Source: Thiohalospira halophila DSM 15071 (GTDB lineage: Bacteria; Pseudomonadota; Gammaproteobacteria; Thiohalospirales; Thiohalospiraceae). From it: DNA of 64,000 nucleotides. Below are positions 41,794 through 50,796 of this stretch, piece after piece. Position 1 is the first letter of the stretch. The number at the start of each line of letters is the position of its first letter. The DNA lies in NCBI RefSeq assembly GCF_900112605.1, contig NZ_FOMJ01000001.1, forward strand, positions 706,577 to 770,576. Reading direction: 5' to 3'. Below the pieces are notes generated by a model. That model searched no databases and was not told where the DNA came from. It saw only the letters and a program-made list of their open reading frames with translations. The position numbers were made by a program, and so were the translations under genes.

Positions 41794-42914
41794 CAGCGCC
41801 GCCCCGTTTCCGCCAGGGCCCGGTCCAGGGCGGTCAGCAGGCGTTCGTTATCGGCGGTCCGGCCGATGGTGGCGCGCAGGTGCCGGGGCAGGCCGTACTC
41901 GCCCATGGGGCGGAGGATGACCCCCTGGCGTAGCAGCGCCTCGTGGACCTCGCCGGCATCGCCGCCGGTATCGAAGGTGAGGAAATTCCCCACCGAGGGG
42001 ATCCAGTCCAGCCCTCGCTCGCGCAGCCCGGCCTCCAGCTGGGCCATGCCCTCCCGGTTCGCCTCGAGGCTCGCCGCCAGATGCTCCGCGTCGTCCATGG
42101 CGGCCAGGGCGGCGGCCTGGGCCGGCGCGTTGACGTTGAAGGGGGGCCGGACGCGGTTGAGCAGGTCGGCCACCGCCGGCGAGGAGAGCCCGTACCCCAC
42201 GCGCAGCCCGGCCAGGCCGTGGAGCTTGGAGAAGGTCCGCGTCACCAGGAGGTTGGGGAACTCGGCCAGCCAGGCGCTGGCATCGGGGTAGTCGGAATCG
42301 AGGTCCCGGGCGTACTCGAAGTAGGCCTCGTCCACCACCGCCAGGGTATGGCCCGGCACCCGCTCCAGGAAGTTCCGCAGGGCCGAGGCGCCAACCCGCG
42401 TCCCCGTGGGATTGTTGGGGTTGGCCACGAAGACCACCCGGGTGCGGTCGGTGATGGCCGCTGCCATGGCCTCCAGGTCGTGGCCGTAGCCGGCGGTGGT
42501 CGGTACCTCGACCCCGCGCGCCCCCGCCGCCTGCGTGAGCAGCGGATAGAGGGCAAAGGCGTGGGCGGAGTAGACGACTTCATCCCCCGGGGTCACGAAG
42601 ACCTCCACGGCGAAGGCCAGGGGGTCGCTGGAGCCGTTGCCCAGGGTCACCTGCTCCGCAGCCACGCCGTGGTGATCGGCGATCCGGCCGCGCAGGGCAA
42701 AACCGCCGCCATCCGGATAGATCCCCGCCTCGTCCAGGGTGGCCGCAGCCGCCTCCCGGGCCCGGGGACTCGCACCCAGGGGATTCTCGTTGGAGGCCAG
42801 CTTGATGGCGTCAGCCACGCCGTACTCACGCTGGAGTTCGGCCACCGGCTTGCCCGGCTTGTAGGGGGCCAGGCCGCGCACACCGGCGGCTGCGTAATCG
42901 GTAATGTCGCTCAT
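41793..42914 (-). CDS. hisC: histidinol-phosphate / aromatic aminotransferase
   Basis: The 373-aa class II aminotransferase has PYKPGKPVAELQREYG, KLASNENPLGASPRA, LGNGSSDPLAFAVEVF, FVANPNNPTGT, VVDEAYFEYA and the PLP lysine in TRTFSKLHGLAGLRVGYG. HisC normally makes histidinol phosphate, but copies in a pheA-tyrA-aroA cluster, as here and in Pseudomonas (hisC2), may serve phenylalanine and tyrosine. Start ATG 42914; there is no clear ribosome site, so it may rely on reinitiation after pheA, whose stop is 8 bp before. Confidence 0.93.
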   Translation of the reverse strand: MSDITDYAAAGVRGLAPYKPGKPVAELQREYGVADAIKLASNENPLGASPRAREAAAATLDEAGIYPDGGGFALRGRIADHHGVAAEQVTLGNGSSDPLAFAVEVFVTPGDEVVYSAHAFALYPLLTQAAGARGVEVPTTAGYGHDLEAMAAAITDRTRVVFVANPNNPTGTRVGASALRNFLERVPGHTLAVVDEAYFEYARDLDSDYPDASAWLAEFPNLLVTRTFSKLHGLAGLRVGYGLSSPAVADLLNRVRPPFNVNAPAQAAALAAMDDAEHLAASLEANREGMAQLEAGLRERGLDWIPSVGNFLTFDTGGDAGEVHEALLRQGVILRPMGEYGLPRHLRATIGRTADNERLLTALDRALAETGRR

Positions 42915-42922
42915 GGGGTTTG

Positions 42923-44017
42923 TCAGGTTGCCGCTTGGGGGTAGGAACCAAGGATGCGGTAGAAGGAGGCCTCTGCCTCCAGCTCCGCCAGGGCTGCGGC
43001 GACGGCCGGGTCCTGGCGGTGGCCCTCGATATCCAGGAAGAAGAGATATTCCCAGACCGCCTGGCGCGAGGGCCGCGACTCCACCCGGGTAAGGTTGAGG
43101 CCGTGGGCCGCCACCGGGGCCAGCAGGGCCTGCAGAGTGCCGGAGCGATTGCGGCCGGAGACCACCAGGGTGGTCTTGTCCGCCCCGCTGGGCCCGGCCT
43201 CTTCCGGCCCGATGACCAGGAAGCGGGTGGTATTGTCCGGCTCGTCCTCGATGTTGGCCGCCAGCACCGCCAGTTCGTAGTGGTCCGCGGCCGCGGCCGC
43301 GGCGATGGCGGCCGCGCCCTCCTCGTCCGCGGCCTGGCGCGCCGCCTCGGCATTGCTGGCCATGGCCACCCGCTCCGCCTCCGGCAGGTGGGTATCCAGC
43401 CACTCCCGGCACTGAGCCAGGGACTGCTGGTGGCTGTAGACCCGCTGAATGCCCGCCAGATCGGCCCCGGGCCGCGCCAGGAGCTGTTGGTGGATGCGCA
43501 GCACCACCTCGCCGCAGATGGCCAGCGGGGAGCGGACGAAGCGATCCAGGGTGTGGGTCACCACGCCCTCGGTGGAGTTCTCCACCGGCACCACCCCGTA
43601 ATGGGCGGTCCCCGCCTCCACCTCGCGAAAGACCTCGCCGATGGACCCCATGGGGGCCCGCGCCACGGACTGGCCGAAGTGGCGATCCAGGGCGGCCTCG
43701 GTGAAGGTCCCCTCCGGGCCCAGGAAGGCCACGGTGAGGGGCCGCTCCAGGGCCAGGCAGGCGGACATGATCTCGCGGAAGAGCCGGACCACCTCGTCGT
43801 CGGGGAGCGGGCCCTGGTTGCGCTCGCGGACGCTCCGCAGGACCTGGGCCTCCCGCTCGGGGCGATAGAAGCCGGCCTCACCGACCCCTTCGGCCCGCTT
43901 GATCTCGGCGATCTCGCCGGCCAGCCGGGCCCGCTCGTTGAGCAGGGCCTGGAGCTCGGCGTCGATGGCATCGATGCGCTGGCGCCGCCCCTCGAGGTTC
44001 CCGTTGTCGTCGGCCAT
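42923..44017 (-). CDS. pheA: bifunctional chorismate mutase / prephenate dehydratase
   Basis: PheA turns chorismate into prephenate and then phenylpyruvate. The N-terminal AroQ chorismate mutase (about residues 8-92) shows RRQRIDAIDAELQALLNERA. The dehydratase domain (95-275) begins VAFLGPEGTFTEAAL and has PVENSTEGVVTHTLD, SHQQSLAQCREWL and DNTTRFLVIG. The ACT domain (285-364) has GTLQALLAPVAAHGLNLTRVESRP, split by its ESRP motif, which binds phenylalanine for feedback inhibition. Length is 364 aa. Confidence 0.96.
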   Translation of the reverse strand: MADDNGNLEGRRQRIDAIDAELQALLNERARLAGEIAEIKRAEGVGEAGFYRPEREAQVLRSVRERNQGPLPDDEVVRLFREIMSACLALERPLTVAFLGPEGTFTEAALDRHFGQSVARAPMGSIGEVFREVEAGTAHYGVVPVENSTEGVVTHTLDRFVRSPLAICGEVVLRIHQQLLARPGADLAGIQRVYSHQQSLAQCREWLDTHLPEAERVAMASNAEAARQAADEEGAAAIAAAAAADHYELAVLAANIEDEPDNTTRFLVIGPEEAGPSGADKTTLVVSGRNRSGTLQALLAPVAAHGLNLTRVESRPSRQAVWEYLFFLDIEGHRQDPAVAAALAELEAEASFYRILGSYPQAAT

Positions 44018-44020
44018 GTT

Positions 44021-45187
44021 CTAGAGGATGCGCACCGAGAGCACACCCGGGGTCTCGCGGATGGCGTCCAGGGCCGACTCCGGCACCGGCTGGTCCACGT
44101 CCACCAGGGTATAGGCCAGGTCACCCCGGGACTTGTTGATCATGTCGATGATATTCAGTCCGGCATCGGCGAAATCGGTGGAGACCTGACCCAGGATGTT
44201 GGGGACGTTGCTGTTGACCACCGCCACGCGGTAGGCCCCCTCCACCCGCTCCATGACCGTCTCGGGGAAGTTCACCGAGTTGCGGACGTTGCCGTCCTCC
44301 AGGTAGTCCCGGACCTCGTCGGCGACCATCATGGCGGAGTTGTCCTCCGCCTCCCCGGTGGAGGCGCCCAGATGGGGCAGTGCCACGACCTTGGGGTGGT
44401 GGCGGTTGGTCTCGCTGGGGAAGTCGCAGAGGTAGGCGCCCAGGTGACCGCTATCCAGCGCCTCCATGACGGCATGGTCATCCACGATGCCGTGGCGGGC
44501 AAAGTTGAGCACCACCGCCCCCTTGGGCAGGGTCTTCACCCGCTCGGCGTTGAGGATGTGGCGGGTGGCGTCCACCAGCGGCACGTGGAAGGTGACGAAC
44601 TCCGACTTGGCGAAGAGCGCGTCCACGTTGGGCGCCCGCTCCACCTCGGCGGAGAGCTGCCACGCCCCCTCCACGGTGATGCCCGGGTCATAACCGATGA
44701 CGCGCATGCCCAGGGCCAGGGCGGCATCGGCGATGGCGCGGCCGATGGCGCCCAGGCCCACCACGCCCAGGGTCCGGCCGGGGAGCTCGAAGCCGGCGAA
44801 CTGCTTCTTGCCGTCCTCCACCGCCTTGGTCAGCGACTCGCCGCTCTCCTGGAGGTTGCGCGTGTACTCCCAGGCCTGGGTGAGGTTGCGCGCCCCCATG
44901 AGCATGGCGGCGATGACCAGCTCCTTCACCGCATTGGCGTTGGCGCCGGGGGCGTTGAAGACCGGCACGCCGCGCTGGCTCATGGTGTCCACGGGGATGT
45001 TGTTGACGCCGGCACCGGCGCGGCCGATGGCCTTCACCGTCTCCGGGATCTCCATCTCGTGCATGTTGGCCGAGCGTACCAGGACGGCGTCCGGCCGGTT
45101 GATCTCCGAGGCCACCTCGTACTGGTCCCGGGGCAGGCGCTCCAGGCCCCGGGCGGAGATGTTGTTGAGGGTGCGGATCTGGAACAT
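44021..45187 (-). CDS. serA: phosphoglycerate dehydrogenase
   Basis: SerA oxidises 3-phosphoglycerate, the first step of serine synthesis. The 388-aa protein has the D-2-hydroxyacid dehydrogenase fold: AIGRAGAGVNNIPVD, LGVVGLGAIGRAIAD for NAD, VLNFARHGIVDD with the active-site arginine, and ALPHLGASTGEAEDNSA with the catalytic histidine. The C-terminal ACT domain (about 315-388) begins RVAVVNSNVPNILGQVST. It is shorter than E. coli SerA by about 20 residues. It lies 3 bp before pheA and 24 bp after serC, so serine and aromatic genes share a transcript. Confidence 0.94.
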   Translation of the reverse strand: MFQIRTLNNISARGLERLPRDQYEVASEINRPDAVLVRSANMHEMEIPETVKAIGRAGAGVNNIPVDTMSQRGVPVFNAPGANANAVKELVIAAMLMGARNLTQAWEYTRNLQESGESLTKAVEDGKKQFAGFELPGRTLGVVGLGAIGRAIADAALALGMRVIGYDPGITVEGAWQLSAEVERAPNVDALFAKSEFVTFHVPLVDATRHILNAERVKTLPKGAVVLNFARHGIVDDHAVMEALDSGHLGAYLCDFPSETNRHHPKVVALPHLGASTGEAEDNSAMMVADEVRDYLEDGNVRNSVNFPETVMERVEGAYRVAVVNSNVPNILGQVSTDFADAGLNIIDMINKSRGDLAYTLVDVDQPVPESALDAIRETPGVLSVRIL

Positions 45188-45211
45188 TGGATGCGCTCCC
45201 GGGCGCGGGGA

Positions 45212-46285
45212 CTAGCCGCGCCGCCGTTCGAAATCGGCCATGAAGTCGATGAGGGCGTCGACGCCCTCCTCCGGCATGGCGTTGTAGATACTGGCCCGCA
45301 TACCGCCCACGGACCGGTGGCCCTTGAGGGTGGAGAGCCCCTGCTTGGCCGCCTCCTCCAGGAAGAGGTTGTCGAGGTCCGGGTTGTTCAGCAGGAAGGG
45401 GACGTTCATCCAGGAACGAACATGGGGGGCCACCGGATTGGAGTAGATCCCGGAGTCGTCGATGGCGGCGTAGAGCTTCTCCGCCTTGCGCCGGTTGATC
45501 TCCGCCATCCCGGAGAGGCCGCCCAGGTCCTTGAGCCATTCGAAGACCAGGCCGGCCAGGTACCAGGCGTAGGTCGGCGGGGTGTTGTACATGGAGTCGG
45601 CGTCCACCTGGGTCTTCCAGTCCAGCAGCACCGGCGTCTCCTCGCGCGCCTTGCCGACCAGGTCCTCACGGACGATGACCACGGTGAGGCCGGCGGGGCC
45701 GATATTCTTCTGCGCCCCGGCGTAGATGACGCCGTACCGGCTCACGTCGATGGGCTGGGAGAGGATGGTGGAAGACATGTCCGCCACCAGCGGGACATCG
45801 CCGGTGTCGGGGATGTAGTCGAAGGCCAGCCCCTGGATGGTCTCATTGGGGGTGTAGTGGACGTAGGCCGCCTCCGGGTCCAGGTCCAGCTCCGCCTGGG
45901 TGGGCACGTTGGTACCGTCGGTAGTGCCGGCGTCGCGGACGCTGGTGTAGCGCTTGGCCTCGGCCACGGCCTTCTTGGACCAGGAGCCGGTGTTGATGTA
46001 GTCCACCTTCTGGCCGGGGGCGGCGAGGTTCAGCGGCACCGCCGAGAACTGCTGGCTGGCCCCTCCCTGGAGGAAGAGCACCTTGTAGTTGCTCGGGATC
46101 CCCATGAGCTCGCGCAGGTCGGCCTCGGCCTTCTCCGCGATGGCCATGAAGTCCTTGCCGCGGTGGCTCATCTCCATGACGGACATGCCGGCATTGCCGT
46201 ACTCGACCAGCTCCTTCTGGGCGCGCTTGAGGACCGGCTCCGGCAGGACCGCCGGGCCGGCGCTGAAGTTGTAGACTCGTGCCAT
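45212..46285 (-). CDS. serC: phosphoserine aminotransferase
   Basis: SerC aminates 3-phosphohydroxypyruvate and also serves pyridoxal phosphate synthesis. The class V aminotransferase motifs are [60 protein letters not shown] and the lysine in [20 protein letters not shown]. Length is 357 aa. It follows gyrA by 21 bp; gyrA-serC is a common pair in Pseudomonas and relatives. Confidence 0.96.
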   Translation of the reverse strand: MARVYNFSAGPAVLPEPVLKRAQKELVEYGNAGMSVMEMSHRGKDFMAIAEKAEADLRELMGIPSNYKVLFLQGGASQQFSAVPLNLAAPGQKVDYINTGSWSKKAVAEAKRYTSVRDAGTTDGTNVPTQAELDLDPEAAYVHYTPNETIQGLAFDYIPDTGDVPLVADMSSTILSQPIDVSRYGVIYAGAQKNIGPAGLTVVIVREDLVGKAREETPVLLDWKTQVDADSMYNTPPTYAWYLAGLVFEWLKDLGGLSGMAEINRRKAEKLYAAIDDSGIYSNPVAPHVRSWMNVPFLLNNPDLDNLFLEEAAKQGLSTLKGHRSVGGMRASIYNAMPEEGVDALIDFMADFERRRG

Positions 46286-46306
46286 GGTTTGGGCTCCTGA
46301 AAGGTC

Positions 46307-48874
46307 TTAGGTTTCTTCGTCCTCGGCGGCCTCGCCCTCGGCATCGGCGTCGGCCTCTTCGACCCGCTCGATACCGACCAGGCGCTCTCCGGCCCCGAGG
46401 CTGATGAGCTTGACCCCCTGGGTGTTGCGCGACAGCGTGCTGACCTCCGCCACCGCCGTGCGCACCAGGGTGCCGCGATCGCTGATGAGCATGATCTCGT
46501 CCTCCTCGCCGACGCTCTCGGCACCGACCAGGGGACCGGTCCGCTCGGTGACCTGCTGGGCGATGACGCCCTGCCCACCGCGCCCGCGCCGCGGGAACTC
46601 CTCCAGCGGGGTGCGCTTGCCGAAGCCGTGCTCGGTCACCGTCAGCTGGCAGCCGGCCTCGTCGGCGATCTGCAGGGCGATGATGCGCTGCTCGTCGGCC
46701 AGGCGCATGCCGCGCACCCCGGCGGCGGTCCGGCCCATGGCGCGGACCTCGTCCTCGGGGAAGCGGATGGCCTTGCCGGCGCTGTTGAACAGCAGGATGT
46801 CCCGGGCGCCGTCGGTGAGGCCGACCCCCACCAGGGAGTCGCCGTCGCGCAGATCCAGGGCGATGATGCCGGTGGAGCGCGGCCGGGAGTAGTCGGCCAG
46901 CGGCGTCTTCTTCACCGTCCCCTTGGCGGTGGCGAAGAAGAGGTACCACCCCTCGGAGAACTCGCGGATGGGCAGTACGGTCTGGATGTACTCGTCCTCC
47001 TCCAGCGGCAGGAGGTTGACGATGGGCTTGCCGCGGGCGCCGCGGCCGGCCTGGGGCAGCTCGTAGACCCGCATCCAGTAGGCCTTGCCGCGGCTGGAGA
47101 AGCACAGCAGCGTGTCATGGGTATTGGCCACGAAGAGCTGGTCGATGAAGTCCTCCTCCTTGAAGGAGGTCGCCGACTTGCCCTTGCCGCCGCGGCGCTG
47201 GGCGCGGTAGCCGGAGAGAGGCTGGGACTTGGCGTAGCCCTCGTGGGAGAGGGTCACGACCATCTCCTCGGGGGTAATGAGGTCCTCCAGGGAGAGGTCC
47301 TCGTGGGCCTCCTGGATCCGGGTGCGGCGGGCATCGGCGTAGCGATCGCGCAGCTCGGTGAGTTCGTCCCGGATCACCTCCATGAGGCGGCCGGGCTGCT
47401 CCAGGATGGCGAGCAGATCGGCGATGGTGGTGAGGATCTCCTCGTACTCGCCGGTGATCTTGTCCTGCTCCAGGCCGGTGAGGCGGTGCAGGCGCATGTC
47501 CAGGATGGCCTGGGCCTGGGTGGGGGACAGGCGATAGCCGCCCTCCACCAGGCCGAAGCCCGCCGGCAGCCCCTCGGGCCGGGAGGCGTGGGCGCCGGAG
47601 CGCTCCAGCATGTCGGAGACCACGCCGGGGGCCCACAGCTCGGCCAGCAGGCTCTCCTTGGCCTCGGCCGGGTTGGGGGCGGCCTTGATGCGCTCGATGA
47701 CCGGGTCGATGTTGGCCAGGGCCACGGCCAGCCCCTCGAGGACGTGGGCCCGGTCACGCGCCTTGCGCAGCTCGTAGACCGTCCGCCGGGTAACCACCTC
47801 GCGCCGGTGGCGGAGGAAGGCCTCCAGCACCTGCTTGAGGTTGAGGACCCGGGGCTCGCCCTCCACCAGCGCCACCATGTTGATGCCGAAGACCGACTGC
47901 ATGGCGGTGTGCTGGTAGAGGTTGTTGAGGACGACGTCGCCGGAGGCGTCGCGCTTGATCTCGATGACCACGCGCAGGCCTTCCTTGTCCGACTCGTCGC
48001 GCAGCTCGCTGATCCCCTCCAGGCGGCGCTCCTTGACCATCTCGGCCATCTTCTCGATGAGCCGGGCCTTGTTCACCTGGTAGGGGAGCTCGCTGACGAT
48101 GATCCGCTCGCGGCCCTGGTTGTCGGTCTCCACCTCGGCGGCCGCGCGGATGTGCATGCGGCCGCGGCCGGTCTCGTAGGCCTCGCGGATCCCGCGGGTG
48201 CCGTTGATGACACCGGCGGTGGGCAGGTCCGGGCCGGGGACGTACTCCATGAGGTCGGCGACGGTGGCCTCGGGGTCGTCGATGAGCGCCAGGGCGGCGT
48301 TGGTGATCTCGCCCAGGTTGTGGGGCGGGATGTTGGTCGCCATGCCCACGGCGATGCCGGCGGCGCCGTTGACCAGCAGGTTGGGCACCCGCGTGGGGAG
48401 CAGGGCCGGCTCGTGCTCCGACTCGTCGTAGTTGGGGATGAAGTCGACGGTTTCCTTGTCGATGTCCGCCAGCAGCTCGTGGGCGATGCGCGCCATGCGC
48501 ACCTCGGTGTACCGCATGGCCGCGGCGTTGTCGCCGTCGATGGAGCCGAAGTTGCCCTGGCCGTCCACCAGCGGGTAGCGCAGGGAGAAGGGCTGCGCCA
48601 TGCGGACGATGGTGTCGTAGACGGCGGAGTCGCCATGGGGGTGGTATTTACCAATGACGTCGCCGACGACACGGGCGGACTTCTTGTAGGGCTTGTTCCA
48701 GTCGTTGCCCAGCTCGTGCATGGCGTAGAGCACGCGCCGGTGGACCGGCTTGAGGCCGTCGCGAACATCCGGCAGGGCCCGTCCTACGATGACGCTCATG
48801 GCGTATTCCATGTAGGACGATTTCATCTCCTCCTCGATGTTGATCGGGAGGATCTCGCGGGCGAACTCTTCCAT
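46307..48874 (-). CDS. gyrA: DNA gyrase subunit A
   Basis: GyrA carries the catalytic tyrosine that breaks DNA and wraps it for negative supercoiling. The 855-aa protein aligns with E. coli numbering: [15 protein letters not shown] gives S83 and D87, and the active tyrosine is Y122 in MRYTEVRM. Both quinolone-determining residues are the susceptible wild-type. The C-terminal beta-pinwheel has a GyrA box of the form QRRGGKGK, and the tail is acidic. It is the first gene of gyrA-serC-serA-pheA-hisC-tyrA-aroA. Confidence 0.97.
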   Translation of the reverse strand: MEEFAREILPINIEEEMKSSYMEYAMSVIVGRALPDVRDGLKPVHRRVLYAMHELGNDWNKPYKKSARVVGDVIGKYHPHGDSAVYDTIVRMAQPFSLRYPLVDGQGNFGSIDGDNAAAMRYTEVRMARIAHELLADIDKETVDFIPNYDESEHEPALLPTRVPNLLVNGAAGIAVGMATNIPPHNLGEITNAALALIDDPEATVADLMEYVPGPDLPTAGVINGTRGIREAYETGRGRMHIRAAAEVETDNQGRERIIVSELPYQVNKARLIEKMAEMVKERRLEGISELRDESDKEGLRVVIEIKRDASGDVVLNNLYQHTAMQSVFGINMVALVEGEPRVLNLKQVLEAFLRHRREVVTRRTVYELRKARDRAHVLEGLAVALANIDPVIERIKAAPNPAEAKESLLAELWAPGVVSDMLERSGAHASRPEGLPAGFGLVEGGYRLSPTQAQAILDMRLHRLTGLEQDKITGEYEEILTTIADLLAILEQPGRLMEVIRDELTELRDRYADARRTRIQEAHEDLSLEDLITPEEMVVTLSHEGYAKSQPLSGYRAQRRGGKGKSATSFKEEDFIDQLFVANTHDTLLCFSSRGKAYWMRVYELPQAGRGARGKPIVNLLPLEEDEYIQTVLPIREFSEGWYLFFATAKGTVKKTPLADYSRPRSTGIIALDLRDGDSLVGVGLTDGARDILLFNSAGKAIRFPEDEVRAMGRTAAGVRGMRLADEQRIIALQIADEAGCQLTVTEHGFGKRTPLEEFPRRGRGGQGVIAQQVTERTGPLVGAESVGEEDEIMLISDRGTLVRTAVAEVSTLSRNTQGVKLISLGAGERLVGIERVEEADADAEGEAAEDEET

Positions 48875-48914
48875 CTGGCCTCGCTCTACGGTCCGTTACC
48901 GCTGGTTCGGGTGG

Positions 48915-48938
48915 GTCATACCAATTCGCGTGATTCTA
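48915..48938 (-). promoter_or_regulatory. candidate gyrA promoter -10 boxes
   Basis: Two -10-like boxes lie on the minus strand upstream of gyrA: TAGAAT (48938-48933) and TATGAC preceded by TGG (48920-48915), the latter like an extended -10. Neither has a convincing -35. The start codon is at 48874, so leaders would be about 35-55 nt. Confidence 0.35.
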
Positions 48939-49041
48939 CCATGCGGGCGCGGCGTTCGGCACATCGCATCGGGGGCTGCAACGGGTATGCACCCCCGAGT
49001 ACGGGGCTCCGACATGGGCGGCAGCGGTGGGCGGGGAACGC

Positions 49042-49086
49042 CTGCGCGGGGACGCGAGGACCGTCCATGGCGCTCCACGTCGGCCG
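49042..49086 (-). repeat. partial, degenerate copy of the composite palindrome (copy B')
   Basis: These 45 bases match 49125-49169 in copy B with four differences. They cover one outer-arm end (CTGCGCGGGG), the ACGCGAG...CCATCC segment and GGCGCTCCACG. The second arm is missing, so the copy cannot fold like the others. It looks like a decayed or truncated tandem copy. Confidence 0.75.
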
Positions 49087-49101
49087 TTGTCCGGGGGCGC
49101 C

Positions 49102-49218
49102 ACCATCCCTCGGGGCGAAGGGGGCTGCGCGGGGACGCGAGAACCATCCCTGGCGCTCCACGGCGGCCGTCCATGGCCGCCGAGGCCCCGCGCAGCCCCC
49201 TTCGCCCCGAGGGATGGT
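49102..49218 (-). repeat. composite palindrome, copy B (33-bp perfect inverted repeat near gyrA)
   Basis: Arms 49102-49134 and 49186-49218 are exact reverse complements over 33 bp. The 51-bp core on the minus strand contains the hairpin CGGCGGCC-ATGGAC-GGCCGCCG, linker TGGAGCG and CCAGGGATGG followed by TTCTCGCG. This is the same order as copies A, C and D, with different arms. The region 48875-49269 (395 bp) otherwise holds only the gyrA promoter area and the partial copy B'; no gene is seen in it. Confidence 0.88.
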
Positions 49219-49269
49219 GCCTGAGCGGCAGCATCCATTGCCGTGCCACCTTCCACCCTGCCCGAACCC

Positions 49270-49599
49270 TTAGTTATGCCCGCTGATCTTCGCGTGCCAG
49301 GGCTTGGTCTCCTCGAAGCGCTCCTGCTGCTCCGGGGAGGCCTCGGCCTGGTACTTCTCCTTCCATTCGCTGTAGGGCATACCGTAGATGGCCTCGCGGG
49401 CGGTCTCGTAGTCCATCTCGACCCCGCGCGCCTCGGCCTCCGCCTGGTACCACTTGGCCAGGCAGTTGCGGCAGAAGCCGGCGAGGTTCATCAGGTCGAT
49501 GTTCTGGACGTCGGTCCGCTCCTGGAGGTGGCGCACCAGCCCGCGGAAGGCGGCAGCCTCCATCTCGGTGCGGGTCTGGTCGTCGATGCTGTCGGTCAT
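49270..49599 (-). CDS. DUF1244 family protein
   Basis: The 109-aa soluble protein matches the DUF1244 family throughout: [33 protein letters not shown] and [17 protein letters not shown]. The two cysteines in FCRNC are conserved in the family and could bind metal, but no function is established to my knowledge. Its start overlaps the mtnA stop by 4 bp, so it is coupled to methionine salvage in this genome. It is short, acidic and has no membrane segment. Confidence 0.9.
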   Translation of the reverse strand: MTDSIDDQTRTEMEAAAFRGLVRHLQERTDVQNIDLMNLAGFCRNCLAKWYQAEAEARGVEMDYETAREAIYGMPYSEWKEKYQAEASPEQQERFEETKPWHAKISGHN

Positions 49600-50648
49600 G
49601 GGGACTTCTCCTCGCTTGCGGGGGCCGCCAGGATCCGGGCGATCCCCTCGTTGTCGGGTCGTTCCACGGCCCCAGCCTCGGTGACCAGGACGTCCACCAG
49701 GGAGGCCGGGGTGATGTCGAAGACGGGGTTCCAGGCGCCGGCCCCCTCGGCCGCGATGCGATGGCCGCCGCAGGCCAGCAGCTCCTCGGGGTCGCGGCCC
49801 TCCACCGGGATATCGGCGCCGGAGGGGGTGGCGGCGTCCAGGGTGGAGCGTGGGGCCACCACCATGAGACCGACGCCGTGGTGGCGAGCGGCCACGGCCA
49901 GGGAGTAGGTCCCGATCTTGTTGGCCACATCACCGTTGGCGGCCACCCGGTCGGCGCCGACGATGACCCAGTTCACCGCCCCCGAGGCCATGAGGAAGGC
50001 GGCGGCGCCGTCGGCGATGAGTTCCACCGGGATGCCGTCGGCCACCAGCTCCCAGGCGGTAAGTCGCGCCCCCTGGAGCCAGGGCCGGGTCTCGCCGGCG
50101 TGGATGGAGCGCAGGCGACCAGCGGCGTGGGCGGTGCGGATGACGCCCAGGGCGGTGCCGAAGCCGCCGGTGGCCAGGGACCCGGTGTTGCAGTGGGTGA
50201 GGACACCACTGCCCGGCTGGATGTATTCGGCGCCGATGGCGCCCATGCGGCGGTTGGCGGCCACGTCCTCGGCGTGGATGGCCTCGGCCTCGGCGGCCAG
50301 GCGCTCCGGGTCGGGCTGCTCCTCCCCGGCCACCCGGCGCATGCGCGCCGTGGCCCAGGCCAGGTTCACCGCCGTGGGGCGGGCCGCCTCCAGGTGGGCG
50401 AGGTGGGCCTCCCAGCCGGTCCGATCGGAAGCCTCCCGGGCGGCGAGGACTGCGCCCCAGGCGGCGGTGATGCCGATGGCCGGCGCTCCGCGGACCACCA
50501 TGGCGGCGATGGCGTCGGCCACGGCGGCGCTGTCGGCGCAGGTCAGCGTGGTCTCCCGCGCCGGCAACTCGCGCTGGTCCAGCAGCTCCAGGGCCTCGCC
50601 GCTCCAGCGGATGGCGCGGACGGTATCGTGGTCGTCGGTCGCGGCCAT
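49596..50648 (-). CDS. mtnA: S-methyl-5-thioribose-1-phosphate isomerase
   Basis: MtnA converts methylthioribose-1-phosphate to methylthioribulose-1-phosphate in methionine salvage. The eIF2B-like fold is marked by [76 protein letters not shown] and [17 protein letters not shown]. Length is 350 aa. It is divergent from mtaD; both have TATACT boxes between them. Together with MtaD it fits a route in which methylthioadenosine is first deaminated to methylthioinosine, as known in Pseudomonas aeruginosa. Confidence 0.95.
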   Translation of the reverse strand: MAATDDHDTVRAIRWSGEALELLDQRELPARETTLTCADSAAVADAIAAMVVRGAPAIGITAAWGAVLAAREASDRTGWEAHLAHLEAARPTAVNLAWATARMRRVAGEEQPDPERLAAEAEAIHAEDVAANRRMGAIGAEYIQPGSGVLTHCNTGSLATGGFGTALGVIRTAHAAGRLRSIHAGETRPWLQGARLTAWELVADGIPVELIADGAAAFLMASGAVNWVIVGADRVAANGDVANKIGTYSLAVAARHHGVGLMVVAPRSTLDAATPSGADIPVEGRDPEELLACGGHRIAAEGAGAWNPVFDITPASLVDVLVTEAGAVERPDNEGIARILAAPASEEKSP

Positions 50649-50675
50649 GGTGGCCTCCCGTGGGAATGGCCCGCC

Positions 50676-50763
50676 AGTATACCGCCGGGGTCCCGGGGCC
50701 GGCCAATGACCTCACCTACATGCCCTGCCCGCCCTCTCCGCCCGGGCGACGGGCTGGTATACT
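50676..50763. promoter_or_regulatory. divergent promoter region of mtnA and mtaD
   Basis: TATACT occurs once on each strand: minus strand at 50681-50676 facing mtnA, and plus strand at 50758-50763 facing mtaD. The latter is preceded by TGG, an extended -10. The -35 boxes are poor. A shared regulator could sit between them, but no palindromic operator is obvious. Confidence 0.45.
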
Positions 50764-50796
50764 CCGACCAGCGACGAACGGCAGCGAGGAGGCGGC

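Noticed and set aside
43260-43310. A run of alternating GC triplets that looked like a repeat inside pheA
   Set aside because: It encodes the alanine run AAIAAAAAADHY of the dehydratase domain and fits the reading frame; simple codon bias explains it.
48626-48643. Possible quinolone-resistance change in gyrA
   Set aside because: The codons for S83 and D87 read serine and aspartate in the normal [10 protein letters not shown] context, so the site is wild-type.
49042-49169. Two direct repeats that might be a CRISPR or tandem array
   Set aside because: Only two units, one truncated, with no regular spacer; both are parts of the composite palindrome family.
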